Shown: positions 20,662 through 32,949, counted from the stretch's first letter. The stretch is DNA of 64,000 bases from Eutreptiella sp. 'Long Island Sound 2002' (GCA_964036045.1 OZ038379.1:121963706-122027705); one strand, 5' to 3'. Translations and numbers: made by a program. Notes: generated by a model not told the origin, from the sequence alone.

Positions 20662-23600
20662 AGGAGCCCCCACGGGAGTGGGACCTCGGAGGTCTCTCCT
20701 CCGAAAATCAGTGGAATCCCTGAGGAATCAGAGGCACATCGGGTGCCGAAGAAGGCTCCGGAAGAGCCAAAACCACTGAGTTTCGCCACTCCCAACCCCT
20801 GGAGCGCCCTGCCAAGGGAAGTACATGTGGGTACGGGACATGGCAAGAAGGAAGGAGCGACCACGGAGAGCCCCGTGGACGGGCAGGACCAACCCAAGAT
20901 CTACACCATCTGTGACCATACCCTTGAAGTCCTGATGCACCCGGACGTGCTAGAGTTGCATGCCGTGAGAGTCGTCCATACACCTCATGGCGACGAGCGG
21001 CAGTTGCACTTGAAAGTGCGAGTACGGTGCCGACGAGAGGAGAAGGTGGTGGATGTGTTGGTGGATACGGGTGCCCAGGTGAGCCTGGTCCGGAGAGGGT
21101 TGTTCAAGGAGGAACTCCTGCAGCCCAGCCGGAGAGCGGTCCGCCTGAAGGTCGCCAACGGAGAGATCATGGGTGGGGGCACCCATGAGGCCACTATCAG
21201 TATGGGATTCTGGGAACATGAGCGCTTGAACCGCCCTGATCTGGCCAAGAGAAGCACTCTATCCGGGAACTTCTATGTGGCCGACATTACAGATTGGGAT
21301 ATGATCATGGGGTATGACTTCATGGTGGCAAACGCCATTGGAGCCCGTCCCCATCGTGCAACGCTGGTCCGGAAGGATGATGAATGCCTCACATGGCTGT
21401 CCACGGACTATGCATGCGGATCATCCCAATGGAATGCTGAGGAAGAGGATCGGATCGTCCAAGCGGTGCAAGCTGTGGGTGCCAAGTCCAGAGGAGACCG
21501 TGGAGTTCAGCTCACGGAGTATGGAATGGCGCCGCAGGTGTATGCCAGGATGATCCAGACGCTGGGGGCCGAAGCGCCCCAGACGGACGTCTTCGCTTCC
21601 CGGGATGCCCCACTTTTGCGGAAGTGTAGGAGGCATTGGCATCGAGGAGACTCAGCCTGGCACAGGCATTGGGGTTTGAAGGAGTGGGGGCCCATGTATT
21701 GGCATGGCTCCCTGGATAACACCAGACGTACGGTGGAGAAGATCGCCGCGGATAGGGCGAAGGGGATCCTGGTCATAACCGGCATAGGATCCACCCCATG
21801 TCCGCTGGAGGGTCTCAAGTCGACGCTGGACTCCATCACCCTGAACGAGATGTCATTCGGGCCAGAGGAGGAGTTGTTCATCGACGCCAAGGGTGTATCA
21901 ATGCCCTCCCCGGGTCAAGCGTGGGGTACCAAGGCTTTCCTGGTGGATGGGGCGCAAGCCAAGCCCACGGGTGATGAAGCATTCATCCGTAGGGTGGAGG
22001 CGGTGCCCATGAAGGTCATGTTTGAACCCAAGGAGGGGACGGATCAGCCAATTGATGGCATTGACGTCCTGTCCCATGCCGAGATCGACGACGTCGTCAA
22101 CTACATGCGGATGGGGATGCACGACCGTGTGGCAGCCAAGAAGAGGCGGGCTATGGCCACATCTCCGCATTGGTGGGATGACAAGATGTTGGTCACCGGC
22201 AAGTACGAGAAGGATGAGTTCGTGGCGAGGGTCATGGATCACATCGCGGACCAATACGATGGTCGGGTTGGGTCGGACCCGCCGACGTGGGATTTTCCAA
22301 GAATGGGGGCCGATAGCGACAATAACCAGCCCGACGCCGCAAAGTTTCGAAGATTATCGGTCGGAATTGCACCCCACGACGATGAAGACGGCATATCGGA
22401 CGAGGAGAAGTCTGATTCGGACCCGGAAGAGGCCTATACCGCAGTGCGTTCGGTTGTATCGATACCGAAGCAAGCGGCTGAAGAGTCCCAGGAGAACCCG
22501 AAGGTCGCCGAGCTGAAGGAGAGGCTGATCAAAGCCTATCCACGGCTATTCAGTGGCGTCGCCAACAAGAAACCTCCAGATCGTGGGAGGTTTGGCACAG
22601 CGAGGATCAAGCTGAAGCCGAACCCCGAGATCTATCGTCATCGGGAGTACAAACTTCAGGGCGATCGGGCCGAGGCCATGAAGAAGCTGTTGGCCGAGTT
22701 CATTGAGCGGGGATGGATCAAACCCTCCGACAGTGAGTGGGCCAGCCCAGCCTTCATCGTGCCCAAGAAGGAGAAGGGCGAGTGGAGGTTGGTGGTTGAT
22801 TGCAGAGGTTTGAACGAGCAGACCGAGCACGACTCGTACTCGCTTCCCCTGATCGACTCCATCCTCCAGAAACAACGAAAAAAGCGGATTTTCACGGTGT
22901 TAGACCTGAAACACGGCTATCACCAGATGCCGCTACATCCCGACTCCAAGCCCTGCACAGCGATGTCGACGCTGCTGGGGCCCATGCAGTGGAAAGTGGT
23001 GCCTATCGGCGCCAAGAATGGCAACGCCGCTTTCCAGCGCATGATGGAGGACCTACTCGGTCCAGTCCGGGATTGTGCCGATCCCTTCGTGGATGACATC
23101 ATTATCGGGTCTGCCACGGAGAACATGACTGAGGATGAGCTCATCGATGCGCATGAGAAGGATCTGCACCGAGTGCTCAGTGAGCTGGACAAGCACAACA
23201 TGGTGTGCAAGCCCACCAAAGCCTCACTCTTCGTGAAGGAAGTGGAGTTCGCGGGTCACGTGGTTGGTCACGGGCAACGCCGTCCCATGCCTGGGAAGCT
23301 GGCGTCCCTGCACCACTGGGAAAAGCCCCAGACCATCAGCGAACTCCGATCCTTCATGGGGTTCTGCAACTACTATTCGGGCTATGTCCGAATGTATGCA
23401 GAACTGTCGGGGCCGCTGCACAGGATGCTGCAAGTGGGCAAGTTCGATGGCCGGAAGGGTAGCAAAAAGAAGCTTGCCTGGACCCCTGAGGCCGAAGATG
23501 CGTTCAGCCGCCTGAAGGAGCGAATCCCGGGGCAGCTGGGCCTGTTCTTGGTGGACCCGGACAAGGGATTCGTGCTACGGACGGACGCCTCCGACTATGC

Positions 23601-25557
23601 TGTAGGGGCAGTCCTCGAGCAGATCCGGGACGACGGGTCACACGTACCCGTGGCATTTTGGAGTCGAATCCTGGCCGAGGGCCAACGTCCAACCTGGACT
23701 GCGAGGGAGAAGGAGACGTACGCCATTGTCTGTGCGCTCAGGAAGTGGTCTGGCCACATCGGATTGCAACCGGTGGTGGTATGTACTGACCATCAGTCCT
23801 TGCAGAGCTGGCACAAGGAGCACGTCGACACCCCCTCGGGACCGGCCGCAAGGAGGGCCCGATGGCATGAGACGTTCGCCAAGTTCGACCTCAGCGTCAT
23901 ATACGTCCCGGGGAAGGACAACACTGTGGCAGATTGCCTCAGTCAATGGGCCTACCCCGCGGGCAAAGCTTGGATGGACATATCCAGCCATGGAAACGCC
24001 GAGGAGAGCGAGGAGGCCAAGCGCATCATCGAGATGGAGAAGGCCATGGAGCAAGAGGGAGTCAAGTGCTTTGTGGTGATGGCAAACCGTACGGACCTGG
24101 CCAAGTTCTGGGGTGCCCGCGTCCAAGCTATTCGAGAGGAAACCCTCGAGAAATGGATGGTGGCCCCTGTAGAGCTAGTCAGGTCGATGCTCACAGAGGA
24201 CTGGGCGGATGACTACGCGGCATCCGAGCACTGGAGCAAGTACTGGAATGCCGTGAGCGCCCCGTCGGACGACGAGTGGCCTGAGGGCTTGACCGAGGAT
24301 GGGGACAACCTGTTCCTCAAGGACAAGCTACTGGTCCCTGAGAACCGAGTGGAGGAGCTCATTGACCATTGGCACAACGCCCAGCTCATGCACCCTGGCC
24401 GAGACAAGATGCAGCAGGACCTGGAGTGGCGTTTCAAGTTCCCTCCGGGGTACTACGCCATCCTGGATAGGTACTGCAGCGACTGTGCCGTGTGTCGGGC
24501 CACGAAGAGCCTCAACCACTCCACAGCGGGCAACCCGGTGTATACGGCTACACCGGAGGCCCCTATGCGGTCCGTGGCCATGCATGTATTCGCCATGCCT
24601 GAGGTCACCGTGGAAGGAGAGACCTACGACTGTGTCATCCTGGCGGTGGATAGGCACAGTGGGTATATCGTGGCTGTCCCTGGCAAGAAGTCCAAGAAGA
24701 AAGACAAGAAGGACAAGCATGGAGTGGGGCTGCAGGCCAAGACCGTCGCTAATGCCATGATCAGGCATTGGCTGACGATTTCTGATGTCCCAGCTGTCAT
24801 CTGCAGCGATCGGGGCAGTCAGTTTGTGGGGACGTGGTTCAAGATGATGTGCAAGCACATGGGTATTCGGCACGCCAAGACCGTGGCGTACCACAGCCGG
24901 TCGAATGGCCGAGCTGAGGTGGCCGGGCGGCAGATGTTCGAGAAGTTCCGCCAGCTGCACATCGACGAACCGGGCCGGAATTGGTATAATTCGCTGTGGA
25001 GGGTACTCCAAGCGTATCACGACCTTCCGGGACCCACTGGACTGTCGCCCCATTGTATCCTGTTCCTACAGGATCGAGTGTCACGCACTCTCCCGTTGTT
25101 GAACCATGGTAAAGTGGCCCGGGATGCAAACGCTATGATGGCTGAGGCGGACGACACGGCGGCCAAGGTGTGCAAGGCACTTCAGGACGAGCATGACAAG
25201 AGGGCCAAGTACTTCAAGCAGGGAAAGGTCCAGAAGTATGCTCTCCAAGACACCGTGTGGGTGGAGCGGCACCACAAGGATGTCCTGTCCAGGCATCGGC
25301 AGGCATCTTGGTATGTGCCGGGGGTAATCGTGCGGAAGGTCGGGCAGGATGTGTATGCGGTTCGTGTGGGGGATAACAAGATCCTGGACCGCAACCATAC
25401 CCAGCTTCGTCCCCGAGCAGCCGACCCCAGCGGACGTCCCGTCACCTTCGAGTTCACGGCCGGCGATGTGGACTCGGACGACGAGGGTGAGGACGACGAC
25501 TTCACCGCTGAGAGGATCCTGGCGGACAAGCCGGACCCGGGGACGCCCTGGGGGTAG
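20662..25557 (+). pseudogene. pol: Ty3 Pol: protease, Dam-like, RT, RNase H, integrase
   Basis: Numbering from GTG 20,743. Aspartic protease has the active site DTG at 108-110. Residues about 265-420 (TDVFASRD, HWHRGDSAW, W..MYWHGSL, ILVITGIGS) resemble the Dam-like domain of some retroelements. RT spans about 636-830, with FVDD at 782-785. RNase H follows (TDAS at 946-949, REKE, TDHQS). The integrase has an HHCC zinc site (HWH...H, CSDCAVC) and a DDE core with SDRGSQF and the Glu in NGRAE. The first catalytic Asp of the core, expected in the segment before VFAMPEV, is His (24,583-24,585). The core also has a Lys-rich insert near 1,316-1,326. A chromodomain begins at the C-terminus but the frame ends early. 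Confidence 0.9.
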
Positions 25558-25729
25558 GCTTTATAAAGTCCGTTGGAAGGGATTCGCCGCATCCAGGGAT
25601 TCGTGGGAGCCTCCGAGCAGTTTCGTGCCGAGGTACACCACGGTCTGGATGGACTACCTGAAGAAAAAGAGCATTTCTTTGGATGTCAAGGACGTGTTGG
25701 TCCATTTGGTGGCTGCAGTAGCACCGTAA
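25558..25729 (+). pseudogene. Chromodomain remainder of Ty3 Pol, frameshifted
   Basis: In the next frame, coding resumes with LYKVRWKGFAASRDSWEPP and ends at 25,729. With the preceding AERILADKPDPGT of the Pol frame it forms a chromodomain (I-L, Y-x-V-R-W-K-G, W-E-P). The shift falls at a run of five Gs (25,550-25,554), so it may be a one-base indel or a sequencing error. Chromodomains direct chromovirus integration to modified histone regions. Confidence 0.85.
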
Positions 25730-26110
25730 TGGATCCCCCCTGGCATCTTTGTTTGTTTCTGTGCTTGGGAGACGGGTGAGGGCGTTCATGCGGGGATTTT
25801 TGGGCCTTGATTGGCCATACACCCCCTTCACTCGATCTCCACGTATATATTTCATCGTGGTATACGTATTTAGATCGATCGACGACGTTTCTCTATCTTT
25901 GATCCCCTTGGTCCATGTTGTAGATCAAGAGGAGACCGGATATGGCGTAGGGCACCGATTATCAGTGTCCTCACCCCTTCCTTGGGCGTGGGGGACGCCT
26001 ACGACGTGTGTGGGGCCTCCATGTGTCCTTGGGACATGGGGGGGGGGGTTGGAGCCCCTTGGGGTCCTCCCGTCCTCTCTTCAATGACTTCTGAGCGGTA
26101 ACAACGCTCT
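25730..26110 (+). other. Ty3 3' untranslated region
   Basis: About 380 bp between the end of the chromodomain and the polypurine tract. No gene seen; a G run lies at 26,039-26,048. Confidence 0.6.
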
Positions 26111-26121
26111 GAGAAGGGGGG
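26111..26121 (+). promoter_or_regulatory. Polypurine tract
   Basis: GAGAAGGGGGG abuts the 3' LTR. It would be the RNase H-resistant primer for plus-strand DNA synthesis. Confidence 0.8.
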
Positions 26122-28489
26122 TGAAGCCGGTTCGGACCCCCGTGGCCATCTTTGGGTCACTTGGGGTGTGTATGTATGTGCCGGCAAGCCGCCATTGGCT
26201 GATATCATACTCTCCCATCCACCTGACCTAACCCGATGTGATAGTGTGATAGGTTTGGCCATTCCGGCTATGAGCGGCCATATTCAGTACTGAGGCGCCG
26301 CCAGCGGAGATCTCTATATCAGAATATCAGGAATCAACAGGGTTTTTTTTATCATAATGTTTCCGTAATTTTTCAGCCTTCCGCTCTGATGGTCAATGTA
26401 TCGGCGACTGTCAGTTGGCTCGCGATTTTGCGGTAACCGAATGGTTAACTGTTATTTACAGATATTTTGGCGGAAACCCCGATGAAGGGTCAGATTTCAT
26501 CAGTAAAGGGTTCGTTGCTTCCGCAATTTTCATATTATACACTCGCAAAATTAATCCGATTTTTTCAGACTTTCAGAATCGGATTTTCGACTTCGACATC
26601 GCCGCACTCGATATGACGAATCTCGAGTGGTCCGACATTTTTCCCCGATCACGAATCAACCTTCCTTTTGTTATGCCCTTCGTTTTGCTTAGAGATATAG
26701 GCGAAACAAAGTTGATTCGTGAGGCCACTTTGAAAGGTCATATCTCCGTCTCAGCGCGAGTAGTCTCAATTTCGAGAATTGGGTTGGAACCGCATTGGTC
26801 TCAACTTAATTTGGGAAGCATCAAACGCCTTTGTTGTGTACACATGTCCGGTATAGCAAGGGATAATGGTCAAGAGAGTAGAAGGTGATATATAACTCTT
26901 GGACCGTGCAACCAAATATTTTAATGCGACTTTGCAGTGTACCGCATGAGTGTTGGGGTTGCATAGCAACTTTCCTTTGGTTCCTACGTATTTTTAACGT
27001 GAAGTTATGTCCATGGAGGGTCATGGCATATCATGGTGGGAGCCACTTTTGAGGGTATGTGTTATATGCATGGTATGTGCTTCGATATGCTCACGCCCAT
27101 GTTATATATCTCCGTTTGTAGGAAGATATATGGAGTCATACGTGGCAAGGGCTTCGCACATGTCAGAATGGTGAACTCCATAGCGCTAGACTAAGTCTAC
27201 CGCTCATATAGTGCATGTGGGAGGGCTTACGGAGCGACCCACAAGCGACATTATCAATTTTCCCATTTTCATGGTGCGTGTTGGGAGGAGGTGCAAAGGT
27301 GTCCTTATGCGTCCATATGGGGGTCCAAGTGGGGGGATTGGTTGCAAATGGTCCCAAGCAATTGTGTTTTGAGTCATAGGTTGACACCATGGGTGAGCGA
27401 AGTTATATACTAGTGTAGTTATCTTGAATTTGGCATTATTTGCATGTTTTTGACCTCATTTTATGTTCATTTTTGTGTTTTGTGTGCTCAACTGGTCGGC
27501 TAACAGAAAAGTGCCTAGAGATCCGTGAACTATGGTATGTTGCTTATATGTTGGCATATGCTTCGGTGTTGTACCTCACCATATGCCGGATCAGATGGTC
27601 ACTTTGGCTTGGCACACGAGGCCTCACAAAATTAGGTCTCAAACTCATGAGCTGACTTGTGAAGCATGTCATGTACATAACTGGAGGGGTTTCGGAGCCC
27701 ATGATGGGATATTCTTGGGCATGGACCTTTGGTCTATATCACCCCTGTATACTACTTTCCCGTTTGACACATGCATGGAGCATTTGAATATTTGCCGTGT
27801 GCATTTTTGAGTACATAATTAAATTTTGGGCATTATGGTGTGATTTGCCTGATTTTGTCATGTTGTGGGGTCATCTTCATGGGGCAGTTCTCCAAGCCCA
27901 TTTGACTCGAAGTCCAACCAAGTTTATGTCAGGGTAGGGCATGGTCCTGAGTGCCACTCTAGGCCATGGCACGCCACCTCCCTTATTGGGCTAGGATTTA
28001 TAGGCTTGGGAGTGAACACATTTTTGGGGTTGGTGTAGTGACTTTTGACACATGGCATTTAGCCATATGACTTGACTGGGTTCAGGGCAGCATGTTGGTG
28101 AGTCAAGGGAAGGTCTTGAGTCCAGGGAATGAGGGGTCTATGGCTGTGATTGTGTACATTTTCCATCTTTCCCCAACTTTGCTTTATTTGTGTTCATATG
28201 CCAATTTCAGGGCTTTCCTCTTTGGTGCAATTCTTGTACATGCCCGCCACCGTGGGACGACCGGTGTGCTGAACGGAAGCCCGCAGCGTGGATTGGATTG
28301 TGGATTGGGTTATAGCTGTATTTGTGGGATCTGGTTGCTGTTCAGGGTTGAAGGAGGATTACATTTTCTATATTTTTGGATTTTGGACCCTGGAATTTGA
28401 GGAATGCAATCGTTGATCCGGAGTAAATCAGCAGGGGTAACAGGCGGAAGGGGCACAGCGGGGGCCGGTCCTGGTAGGGACCTTCTTTA
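26122..28489 (+). repeat. 3' LTR of Ty3 element
   Basis: 2,368 bp, the same length as the 5' LTR and colinear with it. It is followed by the CTAC duplication and then by the resumed RT frame of element A. Confidence 0.95.
26415..26888 (+). CDS. LTR open frame, 157 codons (3' LTR)
   Basis: The second copy of the frame at 15,569-16,042, still open. See that entry for why a protein function is doubtful. Confidence 0.2.
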   Translation: MARDFAVTEWLTVIYRYFGGNPDEGSDFISKGFVASAIFILYTRKINPIFSDFQNRIFDFDIAALDMTNLEWSDIFPRSRINLPFVMPFVLLRDIGETKLIREATLKGHISVSARVVSISRIGLEPHWSQLNLGSIKRLCCVHMSGIARDNGQESRR

Positions 28490-28493
28490 CTAC
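28490..28493. repeat. Ty3 target-site duplication, right
   Basis: CTAC, the second copy of the four bases at 15,272-15,275. Four rather than five bases is at the short end for Ty3 elements and depends on the LTR ending in TA. Confidence 0.75.
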
Positions 28494-31400
28494 ATGCTGC
28501 GCGGCGTCTGGCAGGGCAACCCCGAGACCCCCCTGCTGTACGCGCTCCTCCTGGAGCCCCTGCTCAGGGCGCAGGGGCACCGCCTGCGCCCGCCGGGAGG
28601 GGCCGAGCACGGCCTCGTCCAGGCCTATATCGACGACCTGCTGGTGGTGGCCCACACGCTGCAGCACTTCGTCGAGGGCGTGGAGGCGGTGGCCGCGTAC
28701 CTGGGGATGATGGGCATGGAGCTCAACCCCCGCAAGTGCGCCATGGCCACCACGGAGGGGGTCCCCGGCCTGCAGCTGCGCCTCTGTCCCCACCTGGAAA
28801 ACCCGTGGCACTGGGTACCAGCGGCGGACTCCGTCCCCTACCTGGGACTCCAGCTGCAGCCGGACGGGGAGTTTTCCCTGCAGCGCAAGCACCGGCTACG
28901 CCTGGCGGCGGTGCACCACTGGTGCCTTAACACCCTCGCGCCACCGAAGGTGGTGCAGGACGTCATCCTGGCGATCCTCGGGGGGGTGACGCAGTATGTC
29001 GCCCCTTTCATCGCCGACGACTCCGACACTGCACGCCACCTGGACCACATCACGGTCCAGGTCGCGAAGGACAGGGCGCGGTACGCCTTCGACGCCTCGC
29101 TGGACAGCCTGCAGGATGACCGGACCCTGGGGCTCACACGGGTGCCAACGCGGTGCCAGCAGGCAGCGGTGGCCCTCGTAGGTACACTCCTCCACCACCG
29201 CTCAACCTCCGTGCGCGCCGAGGTCACCAAGATGTTCTGGGAAATAGCTGGCGCGCACGGAATATGTCCCGAGGTGCACTACCCCGTCCCGGAGTTCGCA
29301 ACTCTAGTGGGAGGCGACTGGGTCCACCGCATACCCCGGGCCCTGGCTGCCCTGGGAGTGGGGCTGTACAACCCCATCGCGTGCCCCAGGGCGGCCCATG
29401 TCCAACTACAGTCCCCGCCGGGCAACATCGTCACGCTGCGCACCGCCAAGCTGCGGCACCGCGACACGTGCCGCCTGACGGTGCCGCAAACAACGCCGTG
29501 GCACGGGCACCACGGGCCATGCCACCCCTTCCCCGACAACGACGGCCCGTGGCCGACGGCGGTGCGGGAATGCCTCAACCAATGCGCCGATGAACACCTC
29601 CACTATTGCCGCCATGAGCAGGAGCCCACCAACCACCCCGGGTGGCGCGACGCCTTGGTCCACCTCTTCCACACCACCGGCACGCGGGACCCCCGCCTGA
29701 GACTCGTCCACCCCACGAGGGCTAAGCAGGACGCCCACACCGGCCCACGGGTGACCCCGGACGGCCTGCACCTCCACGTCGGGGGCTACCGCCGCCGGGG
29801 CGGCCTATCCCCCCCCACGCGGCGGGCGGCATACCACCCGCCGGCAGCCCTCATGTACATCCTCCGCGACGTACTCGCGGAAAGCGAGCACCAAGAGCCT
29901 AACGCGGACGTGGCATGGCCCGAGCCCCTGCGCCCCCGGCCCCACGCGCCGACGCCGTTGTGGTTGGTGACCACGGACGACCAATGCACCCAAGCAGCGG
30001 GGCAAGCGCAGCTCCGGGCCGAGTGGGTAGTAGTGCAGGTGGGGGCAGGCCAGCCCAAACCCCGTGGGCTCCCCCGTGGCACCGCCCTGCTGGTAGCTAC
30101 GGGGGTGCCGCACGACCCACACACGGCAGTGCACGCGTTGGAGGACCAGCCGGAGGACACGGGGCACCTGGTGGTGCACCAGCGCGGAGGCCCGGCGTGG
30201 CTCAAGGAACATGTGACGGCACTTCGGTCCTTGGCAAGCACGATCACTGGAGCGGAGATCCGGCTGCACGACCACCCGGCGATCAGCACCGGCGACACCA
30301 GGGCGCTGAGCGTGGACCAACTGACCCCCGGCCAGCCCGACGTCCGGTGGCACTCCGCCAACCTCAACACAGGGTGGCTCAGCCCCACCGGATACTACTG
30401 GATCCCGGAGGCCTGGGGCCACACCTCTTCCGACGCGTCCGGGGGCGGACCCTGCAAACACGCCACCAGCGTCGCTCTCGCCGCCGACCTCAGCCGCACG
30501 TGGGCGGTGGCCATCTCGGGCACGGTGCCCGACGGGGAGGGGGTGGCCGCCTCCCTCCCCCTACAATACGGTGCCCACCGACCATGGGTCCACACGGTGG
30601 ACGCCAAAGTCATCCTCCACCTCCTGCGGCACGCAGATCGCGAGCGGACCACGGGGGTCCCCGCGGGCGCAGTGAAGGTGGTCAACCAGATGCCCCTGCG
30701 CTGGCTCCGGGACAGCCTGTGCGCGCGAGGGCAACACGCTGGGCACCCGTTCTTGTACGTCCGAGCCACCTCGCACCACAGTGACGCCCTACTGCACAAG
30801 GCGAACTGGGCGGCGTCCCAGGGCACTGTCCTGCAGAACAAGCCCCCGGGCCCTGGCCACGTCCAACTCATTGTCGCCGGCCGTGACGGCCATCTCGATC
30901 TACGGCCCCCCACGATGCGGGTGCTCGGCGAGGTCGCGCAGCGGGCGCAAACGGACCATGCGCTGACGCACCGGGGATACACACCTTTGGGCGCGGACCA
31001 CGCCACAGCCTTTGTCCACGCCTGGGACCTCACCGCGACGGCCACCAACCGACGGGCGCTGCGGGCCCGAGACGGCCACACGCCGGTGCAGCGCAGGCTC
31101 CGCGTCCGTAGGGAGCGGCTCTCCGGCGTCGCCATCGTCCCACAACCGTGCCTCCTATGCGGCGGCCCGGAGGAGACCCCGGTGCACATGCACGTGGGGT
31201 GCGCCCACTCACAGCTCCTCTGGCCCCACTACCGCCAGGCGGTACACGAGGCGGCCCGCCACCTCCCACCCGGGGACAAAGCCCTGTGGGTGGCCTCGTG
31301 GCGCTCCGCAGGCGCCACATGGACGGAAGTATTCTGCTCCGGACTGGTGCCCGAGGACACGGAGGCGCAGCTCCGCGCCATAGCCCGCTACGACCCGCCG

Positions 31401-31580
31401 GGAGGGATCTCTGTGGACGATTTTCTCCACCACGTGCTCCGGCTGGTAGACTTCGCATGGGAGCTTCGCAACCACCGGCTGGAGCAACTCCTCCGCGAGC
31501 CCCAAAGCGCGGCGGCCCGGGCACACCGGTGGCTCACTGCGGCGGAGGGCGACCACCCTCCCCCTCCCCCGGTGCCCTGA
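28490..31580 (+). pseudogene. ORF2 C-terminal half: RT, RNase H, CCHC
   Basis: The continuation of the RT split by the Ty3 element. It shows motif B-like GVWQGNPETP, the catalytic YIDD at 28,626-28,637 and the thumb region (LGLQLQPDGEFS). At about 30,430-30,800 an RNase H-like domain has DASGGG, an EG, VDAK and a C-terminal SHHSDALLHKANWAA in which the final Asp looks replaced. A CCHC knuckle follows at 31,149-31,202 (CLLCGG...H-x4-C), as in many LINE proteins. The frame stops at TGA 31,578. Copy B lacks one base just before this point and reads on into the next segment, so the stop here is probably secondary. Confidence 0.85.
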
Positions 31581-32910
31581 CAAGGACTTCGTAGCCTCCC
31601 TCCGTGTCGTGAATGGCACTCTGGAGTGCCCGCCCCAAGAGGGCCCCCACCCGTACCAGGACCTGCCGGGGGGGTTCTCAAAGCACCTACAAGACGCCCT
31701 CTTCCCGCCGTGGATCATCGGGCGCGGCTCCATGACCGCGTGGGAGGCGCGCATCGTGGGTAAGGAATGGGCGCGCGAGTGGAGCCGGTGGTGCGCCGCC
31801 ACGCGCGCCCCGGAGACCCCTGCGCAACGATACGCCGCCATCCCGCTCAAGGGATGGGGGCCGGACACCAGGCCGAGACCGACCGTGATCCGCGGGGCGG
31901 GACCTGACCACCCGTGGGACGCGGTGACGGGGGAATGGCTACAAGCGGCCCGGGGGCCGCAAACAGGATGGACTGGGGACGTGTCCTCACTCGTCAGGAC
32001 ACCTGTCCCGCCCCGCATCGTCCTTCACGCCGCCAACGTACTCTGGGCTACGGAGATACGCACATGGGGACACGCCGCGGCCACCGTCCGGTGGCACCCC
32101 CCAGAGGGCGGGGCCGCCCAGCTCGCCGTGGCGCACTTCAAAGCTGGGGGACTGGTATACGACGACGCCCTGTCCCGGCTGGGCGACACCCAGGGGCCCC
32201 TGCTCCTCATGCTGCCCACTGACATTGCAGTCGCGCTGCGCCAGGAGCTGGACGGCTGCGAAGGGCTGCGATTGGGATGGGAGGCAGTCGCGGACAGCAC
32301 CCTACTGGCCCTCCTCCACCGAGACACCGCGAACGGGTGCCGATGGGATGCGCTGACGCCCCACCTCACCGGGCGCCACGTGTACATGGCAACCCCCCCC
32401 CAGGGGCACCCCCGCCCGGCGTGGGACGACCTCATCGCCGCCTTCCACGACCACGGGATCCTCCCCGGCGACACGTGGCGGGAGGTCCAGCGGAAGACGC
32501 TTGGCAAGGACTACCGGCGCCGCGTCCGCGCCCGCCTGCTGGAGATCCGGGACCCCCTCCGACAGAGGTGGGACGACCTCTGGCTCCGCCATCTTGACCC
32601 TTGGTCGCCGCCCTCCCACCTCCCACACACCTGCCGGCTCTGCGGGGAATGTGACACGGTGTCCTCCGCAGCGTCGACAGGTGCCAACAGGTGCGCGCGG
32701 TGCGCCAAGGTGGCCGCGTGCCCCTGGCCCGAACCTCCCCCAGGCCGGCGCTGGGGCACAGGGGAGGAGGCCCTGCACCGGCGCATCGAGGGGGCACACA
32801 CCCCCTCACACGAACGCGCTGGCCCGGCGGGCGCTGCCCTTCTGTGGATCCACGTGCACCTGCGGGACCCCACATCCGTTGCGCACCTGTCGCACGTGTT
32901 CGCGCCCTGA
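31579..32910 (+). CDS. Post-RT segment ORF3 with Cys-rich zinc module
   Basis: About 440 codons, open from 31,579 (first GTG 31,609), ending at TGA 32,908. No known family recognised. The N-terminal part is Trp-rich (WEARIVGKEWAREWSRW). A predicted zinc module follows near 32,635-32,715 with CRLCGEC and CARCAKVAAC. The same segment exists in element B (54,570-54,013 and 51,951-51,150) with all these cysteines kept, which supports real coding. In B it is fused in frame both to the RT upstream and to ORF4 downstream. It is therefore probably a C-terminal extension of a very long ORF2 protein rather than a separate gene. Confidence 0.65.
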   Translation, partial: DKDFVASLRVVNGTLECPPQEGPHPYQDLPGGFSKHLQDALFPPWIIGRGSMTAWEARIVGKEWAREWSRWCAATRAPETPAQRYAAIPLKGWGPDTRPRPTVIRGAGPDHPWDAVTGEWLQAARGPQTGWTGDVSSLVRTPVPPRIVLHAANVLWATEIRTWGHAAATVRWHPPEGGAAQLAVAHFKAGGLVYDDALSRLGDTQGPLLLMLPTDIAVALRQELDGCEGLRLGWEAVADSTLLALLHRDTANGCRWDALTPHLTGRHVYMATPPQGHPRPAWDDLIAAFHDHGILPGDTWREVQRKTLGKDYRRRVRARLLEIRDPLRQRWDDLWLRHLDPWSPPSHLPHTCRLCGECDTVSSAASTGANRCARCAKVAACPWPEPPPGRRWGTGEEALHRRIEGAHTPSHERAGPAGAALLWIHVHLRDPTSVAHLSHVFAP

Positions 32911-32949
32911 CCCCCACCCGCCGCCGCCCTTTGCAGAGCCCGCAGTACC

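Larger units (their letters stand above)
15276..28489 (+). mobile_element. Ty3/gypsy chromovirus, complete but decayed
   Basis: A 13,214-bp LTR retrotransposon inserted in the RT domain of element A. It has two LTRs of exactly 2,368 bp, a primer-binding site straight after the 5' LTR, gag, pol in the order protease-RT-RNase H-integrase, a C-terminal chromodomain (chromovirus branch) and a polypurine tract. By hand count the LTRs differ at roughly 60-65 positions (about 2.7%), so the insertion is moderately old. Three in-frame stops between gag and pol, a changed integrase residue and a frameshifted chromodomain make it nonautonomous now. Confidence 0.92.
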
